This document shows positions 32,886-44,379 of a DNA stretch of 64,000 nt, piece by piece. This DNA is from Patella vulgata (lineage: Eukaryota > Mollusca > Gastropoda > Patellidae). Location: contig NC_065882.2 in NCBI RefSeq assembly GCF_932274485.2, positions 30,584,890 through 30,648,889 on the forward strand, in the 5' to 3' direction. The notes under the pieces are model-generated. The model saw only the letters and a program-made list of their open reading frames with translations. It searched no databases and was not told where the DNA came from. How positions within the stretch are numbered: position 1 is the stretch's first letter; each line of letters begins with the position of its first letter. Both the position numbers and the translations under genes were made by a program.

Positions 32886-32960
32886 ATAATAATAATAATT
32901 TATTATTTATAATGCGCCTATTACCAATATAAAACACTCAATGCTCAATGGCGCAGTTAA
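32886..32960 (-). mobile_element. LINE 3' tail (CR1/L2-like), minus strand
   Basis: On the minus strand it reads GGCGCATTATAAATAATAAA then (TTA)n, the kind of 3' end common to L2/CR1-like LINEs and matching in style the tail at 60,700-60,750. No coding part is attached. Confidence 0.45.
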
Positions 32961-33309
32961 CATTTTGTGGACATCACACATAGAAAATAAAATAAAATTA
33001 AATGGATGATAAAAGAACTTAAAATGGCTTATAAAGATTATAATAAAATATGACATGTAATAAACAAATTTAAACTGTACATGTACTTAATTGGTCCCTC
33101 TTCTGTCCGGCTCATATTTTAGATGAGCCGAAACTGCTGTTATTATCTCGGCTTCATTGCAGCTCGGCTGACTGATCATTACACTATCTGAAGAATACAA
33201 AAAACTGTATATTTACTCTGTCAAATTTTGTAAATTATATAATTCAGTCCGATCAAAAAGGTGGTCCTGAAGCTGTAACAGATAATTCTGCATCCCATGA
33301 ATTATGGAC

Positions 33310-33620
33310 CAAAGGTGGCTTATTGGGTAAAACGGTGGCTCGCTTGTCTGGAGGTCGCATTTTCGATCCCTACATTTGCCGAGAAAGTTCAGTAGGCCTG
33401 ACAAGGACAACTGTTAGTCGTTTGGATGGTATGAAAAACCGAGGCCTCGTGTACACATTGACGTGCAAGTAAAAGATCTCTTGGCAGTTGGAATTCGATA
33501 TAAGAGTAGGCCATAGTGCCGCTGCCCGGGCAAATTTTTCCTTCATTGCACGCGGTATAGCGCATGCCCATCTTCATTAACCTAGTCTGAGCAGAACAGT
33601 AGGACGTTAAACCCCACATT
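33310..33620 (+). mobile_element. tRNA-derived SINE (family B)
   Basis: The tRNA-like head has GTGGCTCGCTTGTCTGG (A-box position) and TTTTCGATCCC (B box). It ends GTAGGACGTTAAACCCCAC. The 3' 100 bases match the fragment at 2,766-2,870, and the last 14 are shared with family A, suggesting the same LINE partner for both. Confidence 0.65.
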
Positions 33621-33737
33621 AATTATATTATATATGACCCAATAACACATTCTATATGAGACATCGCTTGTGTTATTACTTTCATATTCTCCATAATTTT
33701 GTACGTGTAAGAAAGGCATGGGTGTTAAATTACAAAA

Positions 33738-34190
33738 AAGATAGGTTGCCAGGCAACGAAACATACGCCCACAGCATATTTTTACTTTTTTCGGTAATGA
33801 AACATTTATAATACACTAAAATCTGATTAAGAGCAATAACTCAGAAAACCATTAGAATTTGTTTGGTTTTTATAAAGTTCTGCCCCATGCTAACGTTTTG
33901 TATACAAAACTTTTAATACTGTATCATGGATTTAGCTGTCCAAGTCATAAAGATAGGTTGCCAGGCAACGAAACATACGCCCACAGTAGCTAAATCGTCC
34001 AGGCAGTCAACAACAGTTGTCACATATTTTTACTTTTTTCGGTAATGAAACATTTATAATACACTAAAATCTGATTAAGAGCAACAACTCAGAAAACCAT
34101 TAGAATTTGTTAGGTTTTTATAAAGTTCTGCCCCATGCTAACGTTTTGTATACAAAACTTTTAATACTGTATCATGGATTTAGCTGTTTC
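33738..34190. repeat. About 212-bp tandem duplication
   Basis: ATAGGTTGCCAGGCAACGAA starts at 33,741 and 33,953. The copies share TTTTCGGTAATGAAACATTT and CATGCTAACGTTTTG; the second copy leads straight into the 150-bp satellite. Confidence 0.85.
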
Positions 34191-35992
34191 AAGTCATAAA
34201 AATTCATTGAAAATCAATATACTTGTTCGCCTCAAGATCTTAAACTCTGTGTATCAATCTGGAGTCAATCGGATATTAACTTTGGCCTCTAGAGCGTCCC
34301 CAAGATTTTTCAAAGTGATCAAGGGCCATAACTTTGGCAGTAATTATCAGAAATCTTTGAAAATCAATAGGATTCTTCGTCTCATGACCTTAAACCCTGT
34401 ATATAAATTTTAAGTCAATCGGATATTAACTTTGACCTTAAACCTTGGCCTCTAGAGAGTCCACAAGATTTTTTTGAAGTGATCAAAAGCCATAACTCTG
34501 GCAGTAATAATCAGAAATCGCTGAAAATCAATAGGCTTCTTCGTCTCATGACCTTAAACATTGTGTATAAATTTAAAGTCAATCGGATATTAACTTTGGC
34601 CTCTAGAGTGTCCACAAGATTTTTTGAAGTGATCAAGAGCCATAACTCTGGCAGTAATTATCGGAAATCACTGAAAATCAATAGGCTTCTTCGTCTCATG
34701 ACCTTAAACACTGTGTATAAATTTAAAATCGATCGGATATTAATTTTGGCCTCTAGAGCGTCCACAAGATTTTTTGAAGTGATCAAGGGCCATAACTCTG
34801 GCAGTAATTATCGGATATCGCTGAAAATCAATAGGCTTCTTCGTCTCATGACCTTAAACACTATGTGTAAATTTAAAGTCGATCGGTTATTAGCTTTGGC
34901 CTCTAGAGCGTCCACAAGATTTTTCAAAATGATCAAGGGCCATAACTCTGGCAGTAATTATCGTAAATTGCTGGAAATCAATAGGATTCTTCGTCTCATG
35001 ACCTTAAGCACTGTGTATAAATTTAAAGTCAATAGGATATAATAACTTTGGCCTCTAGAGAGTCCACAAGATTTTTTTGAAGTGATCAAAAGCCATAACT
35101 CTGGCAGTAATAATCAGAAATAGCTGAATATCAATAGGCTTCTTCGTCTCATGACCTTAAACACTGTGTATAAATTTAAAGTCAATCGAAAATTAACTTT
35201 GGCCTCTAGAGCGTCCACAAGATTTTTTGAAGTGATCAAGGGCAATAACTCTGGCAGTAATTATCGGAAATCGCTGAAAATCAATAGGCTTCTTCGTCTC
35301 ATGACCTTAAACACTGTGTATAAAATTTAAAGTCAATCGGATATTAAGTTTGGCCTCTAGAGCGTCCACAAGATTTTTTGAAGTGATCAAGGGCAATAAC
35401 TCTGACAGTAATTATCGGAAATCGCTGAAAATCAATAGGCTTCTTCGTCTCATGACCTTAAACACTGTGTATAAATTTAAAGTCAATCGGATATTAACTG
35501 TGGCCTCTAGAGCGTCCACAAGATTTTTTGAAGTGATCAAGGGCCATAACTCTGGCAGTAATTATCGGAAATCGCTGAAAATCAATAGGCTTCTTCGTCT
35601 CATGACCTTAAACCCTGTATATAAATTTTAAGTCAATCGGATATTAACTTTGGCCTCTAGAGCGTCCACAAGATATTTTGAAGTGATCAAGGGCCATAAC
35701 TCTGGCAGTAATTATCGGAAATCGCCGAAAATCAATAGGCTTCTTCGTCTCATGACCTTAAACACTGTGTATAAATTTAAAGTCAATCGGATATTAAGTT
35801 TGGCCTCTAGAGCGTCCACAAGATTTTTTGAAGTGATCAAGGACCATAACTCTGGCAGTAATTATCGGAAATCGCTGAAAATCAATAGGCTTCTTCGTCT
35901 CATGACCTTAAACACTGTGTATAAATTTAAAGTCAATCGGATATTAACTTTGGCCTCTAGAGCGTCCCCAAGATTTTTTGAAGTGATCAAGC
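34191..35992. repeat. 150-bp satellite, about 11-12 copies
   Basis: TTTGGCCTCTAGAGCGTCC recurs every 150 bases (for example 34,595, 34,745, 34,895), with AGTGATCAAGGGCCATAAC and GGCTTCTTCGTCTCATGACC. Some copies show short insertions. Long frames here (MTLNTVYKFKVNRIL type) are repeat shadows. After the last unit comes GGACGAACGGACGG and ATTTCAATGTCGGCGTA. A lone diverged unit lies outside the big palindrome at 60,748-60,906. Confidence 0.92.
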
Positions 35993-36339
35993 AATTGTGG
36001 ACGCCGGACCGACGGACGAACGGACGGGGGCGAGGACAATATACGACAACATTTCAATGTCGGCGTATAAAAAGATCAACACTCATCGATGAAGTAATAA
36101 AAACTCGTGTATGCCCATACCATGTTTGATTATCAGATATTTAAGGATATGTTCGTAAATTGAGTATGATAAAAACAAACCTCGGACAACTTTGTAAATT
36201 TCTAAGTCCATTATGGACCGCCTCCCTTTATTTCCCTTTAAATTAAATTGGGCCATTAGGGAATTAGACATCAACCTGTTAAAATAAAAAGACATACTGT
36301 TTATGCGTTTGACAATACCACGAATTTTGACTTTCCATT

Positions 36340-37090
36340 CCTTGACACCTAGATATGGACATAAATGGGTTGCAACGCATATAATAATGTAATATGTTTG
36401 TATATTAACTGATTTACATTCAATCGTTTCTGTTTTTACTGTAATGTCTAATCAGTTATGTTCGGCGAAATACGCCAAGAGAGAGAGAGAAATGGGGTTT
36501 AACGTCCACTTGACACAAACTTGGTCATTTCGGGACTAACACATGGTTCAATTTTATTTCAATAATTCGCTAGCGCGTAGGGGTCTTTTTAGCAGTGGGA
36601 GGAAACCGGAGGACCCGGAGAAAACCCACCAGGTTAGACAGGCGACCAAACTCCTTGTCACGTACAACCGGGGAATCGAAACCCCGCCAGTTGACTCAAT
36701 GACAGACCGTATGATACAGCGTGCGCGTGCTAACCATTCGGCCATCCAACCCCCCATACGCGAAGAGTCCAAATTGAATGCCAGTCTTTGGCGTCTGGTT
36801 ATTCAAGTTTACACCCGCATATATTATTCTCTTGGGTATATTTAACTTCATTCTTCGAGTCTCTCTATTACAAATGAAATTTGAAAGCATTCTTGCGCGC
36901 GATTCGTGTGGCAATTTCAAAACTTTAACTTTGTGTTAAATATTGGACATTAGAAGCCCATCTTTTCACGGTTACAACATTGATGTTGGGTTTAATTAAA
37001 CAATGAGTCCCATGGTTGCAATGTCGAAGACTGTGGATGATATTGAGTTAGAGACTTGACTCCTTTAAGACGAAGACGATTGGAAAACGA
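36340..37090. repeat. Diverged dispersed repeat, second copy, SINE-interrupted
   Basis: Collinear with 10,560-11,020, broken by the SINE at 36,482-36,756 right after TTCGGCGAAATACGCC. Confidence 0.65.
36482..36756 (-). mobile_element. tRNA-derived SINE (family A), reverse copy
   Basis: Reverse complement of the SINE at 6,379-6,661: (GA)n, GGGGTTTAACGTCC, GGAGGAAACCGGAGGACC, B box complement GGAATCGAAACCCC, A box complement CTAACCATTCGGCCA. Target duplication TACGCCAAGAG / TACGCGAAGAG (one mismatch) at 36,471-36,481 and 36,757-36,767. Confidence 0.88.
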
Positions 37091-38320
37091 ATGTACGATT
37101 ATTTTATCAATTTGTTTTCAAAAGAAAGAATACGACTTTAAACTGGTAACCACCAAGGCTCATCAGATGGGTTACCTATAGCTATAACATGAAATAAATG
37201 AAACACATCTAGTATATTATTATATTTCAATCACTGTAATATTTACAATCAATGTCAGTTCAATTATGCAGGTGTATGCTCATGGATATTGATGTTGTAC
37301 ATTTAATAATAAAATTACCCTTCACTTGAATTAAATCTAAAACCCACAAAAGCATGTAATTAAAGAGCTGTGGTGTTAACAGTCGCACTAGCCCGGCATT
37401 ATATCCACCTGTCCGTAGATCGACAAAGTACAAGATTTAATTTTCAGAGCATATATGTTTTGTTGCGTGTCAACCTATCTTTTTAATTAAGATCGTAGAC
37501 TTGGTTGCCTAATAATTAAGATGTATACAGCGACTTGGTTAACCGTTCATCGGTTACTACTGGTGAAACGGTTAAAAAAATTACAAACCGATATTCGTTT
37601 TCATATCATATTTGACATTCAAAACCAGGAATGGTAGCCAAAATGTTTTCATTCACTAAAGACTATATAAATAGTTCATACAGCACAAAGTTCATATAGC
37701 ATTTGTCATTTGTAATATATCACGGGAAATTAATGTCTTATTAATTCCCGCTCGAAGTTTTGTACACGTTACATTATTATTAACACTCCCTGCAAAGCTT
37801 GGGGTAGTATCAACTTATCTAAACAATTCATGAAATTGGTAACCCTATAAATTTAAAGATAATAGATAATGGGAAAGTCCATTATACAATACTATAAATA
37901 TTGAAATGGCCCCTTCCAATTCCAGACATAGATTGAAATAGCTCTTTCCAAATCCAGACATAGCAAATGACCAAAAACTAAATGATTAAAATGCAATACA
38001 ATTATAAAATAAAAACACTAAAGTTTCAGAACTAAAATAAATCATTTAAGAGATAATAAAACATATTTAAAATACTATTTACTTTGCAAGGAGGGTTCAA
38101 TAATGAAATGACAATAGAAGTTCGACTACGTGGAAATGGCACCAGTAGAAAATAATCTACAATTACCGAAACATTTAATTCTTTTATATCATAATTATTT
38201 CTAAATGGACACAAAATATTAATTAATCGTAACATACCTAATTCTCAACTGTTACGCCTTCTAGCAACTTATAAAACTCGACAGTTTATCACAGCTCTAT
38301 AAAAGCAGCCATGCAGGTTT
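37091..38320. other. Unassigned AT-rich DNA
   Basis: No gene, no clear repeat beyond two CCAGACATAG-containing lines at about 37,920-37,965. Confidence 0.3.
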
Positions 38321-38875
38321 GGCTGGGATTCCTTTTTGGCGGAAAGATGTTTAAATTTGATTGGGCCAACTGTCAACCTTGGGTGTGTTTTAAAATAAAA
38401 TATGTATAAGATAATTAATCTTGACCTTTATTGGGGTTTTTTTATATACCGGTACATTAAATATAGATATTTTGCAATTAAGTTAAGAACGTAATTAAGT
38501 TTTAAAGGTGTAATAAACGTTTAATAAATGTTTTTTAAAAAATATTTTTTTTCAAATGGCGTGTATAGGTAATTGTTACCTATTCATTGCGGGTTCTTTA
38601 TAAACGGTTCATAAACGTTTAAAAAAATCATATTTACGGTACTACGTTTTAATGGAATATTTTGTAAGAAAACATCAATTATGAACGTTATCTAAACATA
38701 TTATATTAAACATTTTTATCAATATTTATCGAAAACTTCTGAAAAACTTACACTTAAAACATTTAAAAAACGTTTAATAAATATTTTTTTTTTTTACATA
38801 ACCTTTTAGAAACAAGAAAAATAACAAAAACAAAAACAAAAAACGTTTTTGAAATATTTTGTGCTTGCTGGGATT
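38321..38875. other. Possible small insertion flanked by GCTGGGATTC
   Basis: GCTGGGATTC occurs at both ends (about 38,321 and 38,868). Inside are AT-rich AACGTTTAATAAA blocks. The right end read in reverse is CCCAGCAAGCACAAAATATT, like the start of element M (CCCAGCGGGCAC), so a related small element may end here. Confidence 0.35.
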
Positions 38876-38927
38876 CACTTAGAACTGTAATTAATTAAAT
38901 AATGGCCAGGTTTCACACTTATATATA

Positions 38928-40440
38928 ATGAGCGCCATGGAAAACGCATCACTTAGTTTTTCGTATAACAAAATGATCCTGTAAACATATCTTATTTATT
39001 TTGCTTCTTATTGTGAACAATATTCAAATGGGAACACATCAATAACAACACATTTGTACACTTATGGATGTTTAATCTGTAATCAACGGTACAAAGTCAG
39101 AGGGGTCAAAACCAAAAGTACGACACAGATGTCAGTAGCGCGTGTGTCCTCCACGGGCTTTTACGCACGCTATGCAGCGACGTCGCATGGAATTAACCAA
39201 TGTTTGAAAGAAGGCCTGGGGCAAATTGTTCCATTCTTGGACAAGAGCAGCTTCTAAAGCAGCAATGGTGTGCATCTGTGGTCTCCGATACAGACGGCGT
39301 CCAATCTCATCCCAGACATGTTCTATTGGTGCCATGTCCGGAGACATGGCTGGCCAGTTCAAGACATTGATGTTGTTAGCAGCCAGGAAGTCCATACTAA
39401 AACGGGCGGTATGCGAACGTGCATTATCCTGTTGGAAGTGCTGAAGTTGTGGGTGCGCTCGAAACATCGGAACAACAATTGGTTGCAAGACATCATCACG
39501 GTAGGCTACAGCATTAACGCGACCCCTGCAAATGTGTAGGGCGGTCCGGTGATGAAATGTGAAGCCTCCCCACATCATTACACTTCCCCCACCCCATCGA
39601 TTCGTTTCGAAGACGCAGCAGTCTGCAAGACGTTCCTCAAGACGTCTCCACACACGTTGACGGCCATCAGCGTGATAAAGATGAAAGCGACTCCCATCAC
39701 TGAAGAGCACACTTTGCCAGTCTACTCTTCTCCATGTCTGGTGTGTCCTTGAGCCCATATCAAACGCCGCTGACGGTGATGATCCCTAAGGATAGCTCCA
39801 ACATAAGGTCGTCGTCGAGTCCTACTTCTCTTAGACGACGTCTTACGGTGTTGGCACTTACTGGTCCTTGTCTTTCGACGACTGCCGCACATGTTTGAGT
39901 CGCTGGGCAGAATCTGTCACGCAGATGAGTGACCCGGATGTAGCGGTCTTGAGCCTGGGTTGTAACGCGTTGTGGACCAGGACGTTGACGGTCCAGTAAC
40001 TCGAATACGTTCCACCAACCTTACAGTAGTGGACTGATGACAATTGAGGTGTCTGGCAATAATAGCACGCGTAGACATGCCAGCCCTGGACATTCCCATG
40101 GCTTCATTCCGTTGATTTTCAGTAAGTCTCGGCATCTCTAGCTCGATTCCTTCACACGTCCAACAACAAATTACGATAAATTCACGTTTCACAGTTCATG
40201 TACAGCACATTAAGTTGAAAACATGCTTTTAAAGGGCTCACACACAATGCTGCAGGTGAATATTGGGTTTTTCATGTGCATCTCATGCAATTTTTTTTTG
40301 TGCACACGGGCCGAAATTTTTTGCGTTTGGGAGCATTGTGTGAAACAATAGTTCATAGTATTGCATAATATTATACATACAAAACCAACTAGTAATAAAA
40401 TATTTGGAAAAAAAAGTGATGCGTTTTCCATGGCGCTCAG
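38928..40440 (-). mobile_element. Tc1-type transposon, decayed copy of a second family
   Basis: 1,513 bases with 26-base terminal repeats TGAGCGCCATGGAAAACGCA... at the left and its complement at the right, flanked by TA. The minus-strand transposase is split by at least two frameshifts: an N-terminal part from about 40,135 (MPRLTENQRNEAMGMSRAG), a middle part, and a C-terminal part 39,132-39,758 ending RGGHTRY. Confidence 0.9.
39132..40135 (-). pseudogene. Tc1 transposase pseudogene, DD34E
   Basis: Related to the transposase at 3,294-4,313 but a different family. The helix-turn-helix start is recognisable (RAIIARHLNCHQSTTVRLVE). The catalytic part shows FSDGSRF (first D kept, the usual E of DES replaced by G), FQQDNARSH (second D) and DMAPIEHVWDE (E), with 34 residues between the last two. 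Frameshifts in the middle (roughly 39,760-40,000) separate the HTH half from the catalytic half, so it cannot encode a full protein. Confidence 0.88.
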
Positions 40441-42600
40441 TAATATAACGGTATCTACTTAAAATGATCATTTAAATACTTAAAAGAGATTGAATTGATT
40501 TCATTATTCTTTTATTATTATTTCTTTTTTTTATACCGGAATAGTATTATTAAATTTACATTAGCACTATTAGATGTCGATCTACGGCTGTTTTTATTAA
40601 TAATTTGTTTAGTGAAGCCGAATGATAAAAATTGCGTTAAGTCTACGTCGATCGAGATTTTGCCGTGGGTAACAAAACTCCGTCAAATCAAATAGCTCAG
40701 TGACGTGTAGAATAGATCAAATGGCTTGCTATGTGTCGCAAATTATTCGTTTAACGGCTATGTATATGAGTAATATGAAAAAACTAATGATGAGAGATTT
40801 CATTTAGTTAGATCTACTTGCGCAACACATCAACGCAAATGTCTAGCCTAAACAAGTGCAGATCACGTCGGTTCTAAATTCTACGTCGCTTGGCCTAGAC
40901 TCGTGTATTCTGAGCGGACTGACACAATCATGCAGCTGGTCCAGCTAGTTTTAAAAGTTAAAGCAAGAATTTCATATTTTCTAAGAAAGTCAAAACATAA
41001 TTATTTCTATATCTTTTGCTCAATAGGCTGTCAACTCAATATTATAGGATCATAGGTATCATTATGGCACTTATAAAATCATTCACACCGGAAATAATAA
41101 CACAATTACCACCTTTGTTGTTCTACCCCCCCCCCCCCCCCCATGGAAAAACTATCTGCAAACATTTGAATTAGAAGTTGAAAATGATATTTTGGCCAAT
41201 TTCTCAACTGGCAATAGTGAATTATAGGAATAATAGGATTATTCTGTAACAAGGTAGGACTGTTTATAGATACCATCTATTTTAAAGCTTTACTTTAATA
41301 CATTTTAAAAATATAACTTAAAAATATGAAATTCACTCGGCACAGCTGCAGTCTGAGTGTGTTTTGAAATGAACGTCGCCACTTACATCGCGGTAGTCAA
41401 CAAAGTCCAAACCTACATTGCCGGTAATCAAATTCGAGGGGCTTTCATATTCAACTTAATAATAATAGTCTCTGTTACTACATGATGTATGTATAGGTGC
41501 GCGTGTTTTACATACATGTAAATATAGTTGGTGTTTTTGTTGTTTTATAGCCATTGATAATGCTGTTGCGTAGGTAGCCTAATGTTTTGTTTGTATTTGT
41601 ATGCTGTCTCTAATAGCCTAATGGGGTGTTAAGATACAATATAATTTTATCTGATCTTGTATTAGCCTTAGAAGAAGCAATTGACGATTTTTATATCCCT
41701 TCCACATACCCGGTTGAGAGTTAAAATAATAGAACTTACCTTCGGCACGAACCAAAAAACCAATATGGCGTCCCAGAAGCATCTTTCGCGGCAACATTTA
41801 GAGTCACGTTATCAGTTTCCGCGGGAAAAAAAACCGCTAGTGTTACCAGATAATTTACTGAAGAATTAACCGGAATATTTGTCAGCTTCTAGTTGTTTTA
41901 CAATAAGCCTTAAATAAAATGTATTATAGTTTGTATTGTGTTATTAAATCTCGATCTACGTCGTTAACCAATACAACTGTACCCAAGATCATACGTCAAT
42001 TTCTATAGATAAGCGCATTGCAATTCCTGTTTTATGCACTGAATTTGTGTAGCAAACGCTGCACACTACACAATATGCATTAATCACCATTTTCTGTGTT
42101 TTGTGTTATTATTTCAATTGAAAAACACCGGATGTAAAAACAGCGACATTTAGGTGCGGGAGAGGCATCTCGTTTACAGTTCATAATACATTTTTATAAT
42201 ACTTGACGGACGCAAACGCCTTTTCTTGCTTTCCCAACCCGTGTGCTCAGCAACATGAAAGCAAGCCAGTATTGCCTATTTAGTACACCAATAACTTTAA
42301 TGCATTAAAGGAAATTATGATTTCCGAAAAATTATAAAACAAATAACTGACCGATGTCGCACACCGCCGAGTGGGACCCGACGAAATGTTTCAATCCGCG
42401 ATCAATGCAGTACAAATTCGCCGTGTTCAATGACAAGAAAGTGAAAATGTTTTATTATACTTAAAAATCATCGAATTTGGGGATCTTTATTTGACTGACA
42501 AGAAAGCAAAATATTTTCTTCCAAATAACATTCTGAAAGTTCCGCTTTCACTTTCTCTCGGGATTTTGAATGTGATTTTTTACCTAAATGGCTGCCGGGA
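40441..42600. other. Unique DNA in M with a short ATG frame
   Basis: Mostly AT-rich with a C-run at about 41,131-41,147. At 41,765 a good-context ATG (CAATATGGCGTCC) opens 34 codons, MASQKHLSRQHLESRYQF and on, then a stop. It resembles a promoter-proximal coding start but I recognise no family. Nothing else seen. Confidence 0.3.
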
Positions 42601-43290
42601 ACAGGGAATGTCAGGCAATGTCATGACCTTGACTCAGGTTACAACCCCAAAATTGACCTTGCGGGTGCGGGTCACGACTTTGACCTTGAGATTTATTCGT
42701 GATATCTGGGTGGTAAATGAAGTTTTGGGACTTTTTCGATCCCAAGGTCAAGGGTCAGGTCAAAGGTCAAGGCCCCATTCGAAAGGTCAATGAGTTGCCT
42801 ATCCATGGTCATGACCTTTGATTTGCCGCGCAGACCAGGGGCCCCACCATGTGCCCGGGAGCATCGAACTCAGTAGATATTTTGGTGACCTTGACCCTTT
42901 CTGATGACCTTGACCTACCGGGGTCATGTGGACCAAGATGACATTTTGGAAGGTCAAGGTCCAGTGGTCCTGACTTTATTAGATGGGCCCCTAGGGTTCA
43001 AAAACCAAAATACTTCCGGGGCCCCTAGCGGGTCAAGGTCACGACTTTTGGTTGGCGATTTTAAAAAATGAAGAACAAATGTTGGGTCAGTCTATCGGGT
43101 CACCAAACCCCGGGGCGATCGGATGACATTTTTGGGGCAAATTTCCCTAGAAAGTGAAATAGCTGAGCATTACAGCGGTGTGGTCTAAGGGCAGATAACT
43201 CGCCCATCCCAAATCGGATCCGACGACCTTGAGGTCGTGGCTATTTAAACTAAATTGACCCCTGGGAGTCTCGTGGTGACCTTGGTTTGA
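42601..43290. repeat. AGGTCA / TGACCTTGAC-rich block
   Basis: More than a dozen AGGTCA or TGACCT hexamers in both orientations, often as TCAAGGTCA or close pairs (AAGGTCAAGGGTCAGGTC, TGATGACCTTGACCTACC). GC-richer than its surroundings. Matches the nuclear-receptor half-site; could equally be a simple repeat with this unit. Confidence 0.7.
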
Positions 43291-43314
43291 CAATCAGAGG
43301 TCAAGGTTCGAACT

Positions 43315-44354
43315 GCTATATATGACGTTTCGATAACGTTATGACAATGTTGTGACAACGTTTTAACAACGTTGTGACAACAACCTGTATATGAAGTTTT
43401 GATAACGTTGTGACAACGTTGTGACAACAACCTGTATATGACGTTTTGATAACGTTTTGAAGACGCTGTGACAACGTTGTGACCACGTTGTAACAACGCC
43501 GTGACAACAACCTGTATATGACGTTTTGATAACGTTGTGACAACGTTGTGACAACAACCTGTATATGACGTTTTGATAACGTTTTGAAGACGTTGTGACA
43601 ACGTTGTGACCACGTTGTAACAACGCCGTGACAACTACCTGTATATGACGTTTTGATAACGTTGTGACAACGTTGTGACAACAACCTGTATATGACGTTT
43701 TGATAACGTTTTGAAGACGTTGTGACAACGTTGTGACCACGTTGTAACAACGCCGTGACAACTACCTGTATATGACGTTTTGATAACGTTGTGAGATATT
43801 GTGAGAACAACCTGTATAATAATGACGTTTTGGTAACGTTTTGAAGACGTTGTGACAACGTTGTGACAAAGTTGTAAAACCGCTGTGACAACAACCTGTA
43901 TATGACGTTTTGATAACGTTGTGACAACAACCTGTATATGACCATTGAATAACGTTTTGATGACGTTGTGACAACGTTGTGACAACAACCTGTATATGAC
44001 GTTTTGATAACGTTTTGAAGACGTTGTTACAACGTTGTGACAACGTTGTAACAACGCCGTGACGACAACCTGTATATGACGTTTTGATAACGTTGTGACA
44101 ACGTTGTGACAACAACCTGTATATGACGTTAGAATAACGTCTTGATGACGTTGTGACAATGTTGTGACAACGTTGTGACAACAACCTGTATATGACGTTT
44201 TGATAACGTTTTGATGACGTTGTGACAACGTTGTGTCAACAACCTGTATATGACGTAAATACAACGTCGAATATTGGTCGAAAACACGTTGTACAACGTC
44301 ACGACCAATATTGACGTTGTCACAATGTTGTAACAACGTTGCGTGCCCGCTGGG
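43315..44354. repeat. M right terminal array, 127-bp higher-order repeat
   Basis: Units of about 47 and 80 bases alternate: GTATATGACGTTTTGATAAC with GTTGTGACAACGTTGTGAC, then a longer one with TTTTGAAGACGTTGTGAC and CACGTTGTAACAACGCCG. GTATATGACG at 43,514, 43,641 and 43,768 gives an exact 127-base period. The left array of the same element uses a different, 64-base unit. The long minus-strand frames here are shadows. Confidence 0.9.
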
Positions 44355-44379
44355 GAAGGGATCGGTATCGAAAATAATG

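Larger units (their letters stand above)
31516..44354. mobile_element. Element M: 12.8-kb DNA element with arrayed terminal inverted repeats
   Basis: Begins CCCAGCGGGCACACAACGTT and ends with the complement of CCCAGCGGGCACGCAACGTT, inserted in the first copy of Gypsy2's doubled segment. Comparison with the uninterrupted copy at 44,540-44,560 (CTGAAGAAGGGAC) implies a 2-base duplication, GA. Both termini run into tandem arrays of ACAACGTTGTGAC-type sequence. No transposase frame is visible in the interior, which carries SINEs, LINE tails, satellites, a decayed Tc1 element and unique DNA. Superfamily unknown. Confidence 0.8.

Noticed and set aside
34174-36129. Plus-strand frames with repeated KINRLLRLMTLNTVYKFKVNRIL
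   Set aside because: The 150-base period is divisible by three, so any stop-free frame repeats as a protein; it is the satellite.
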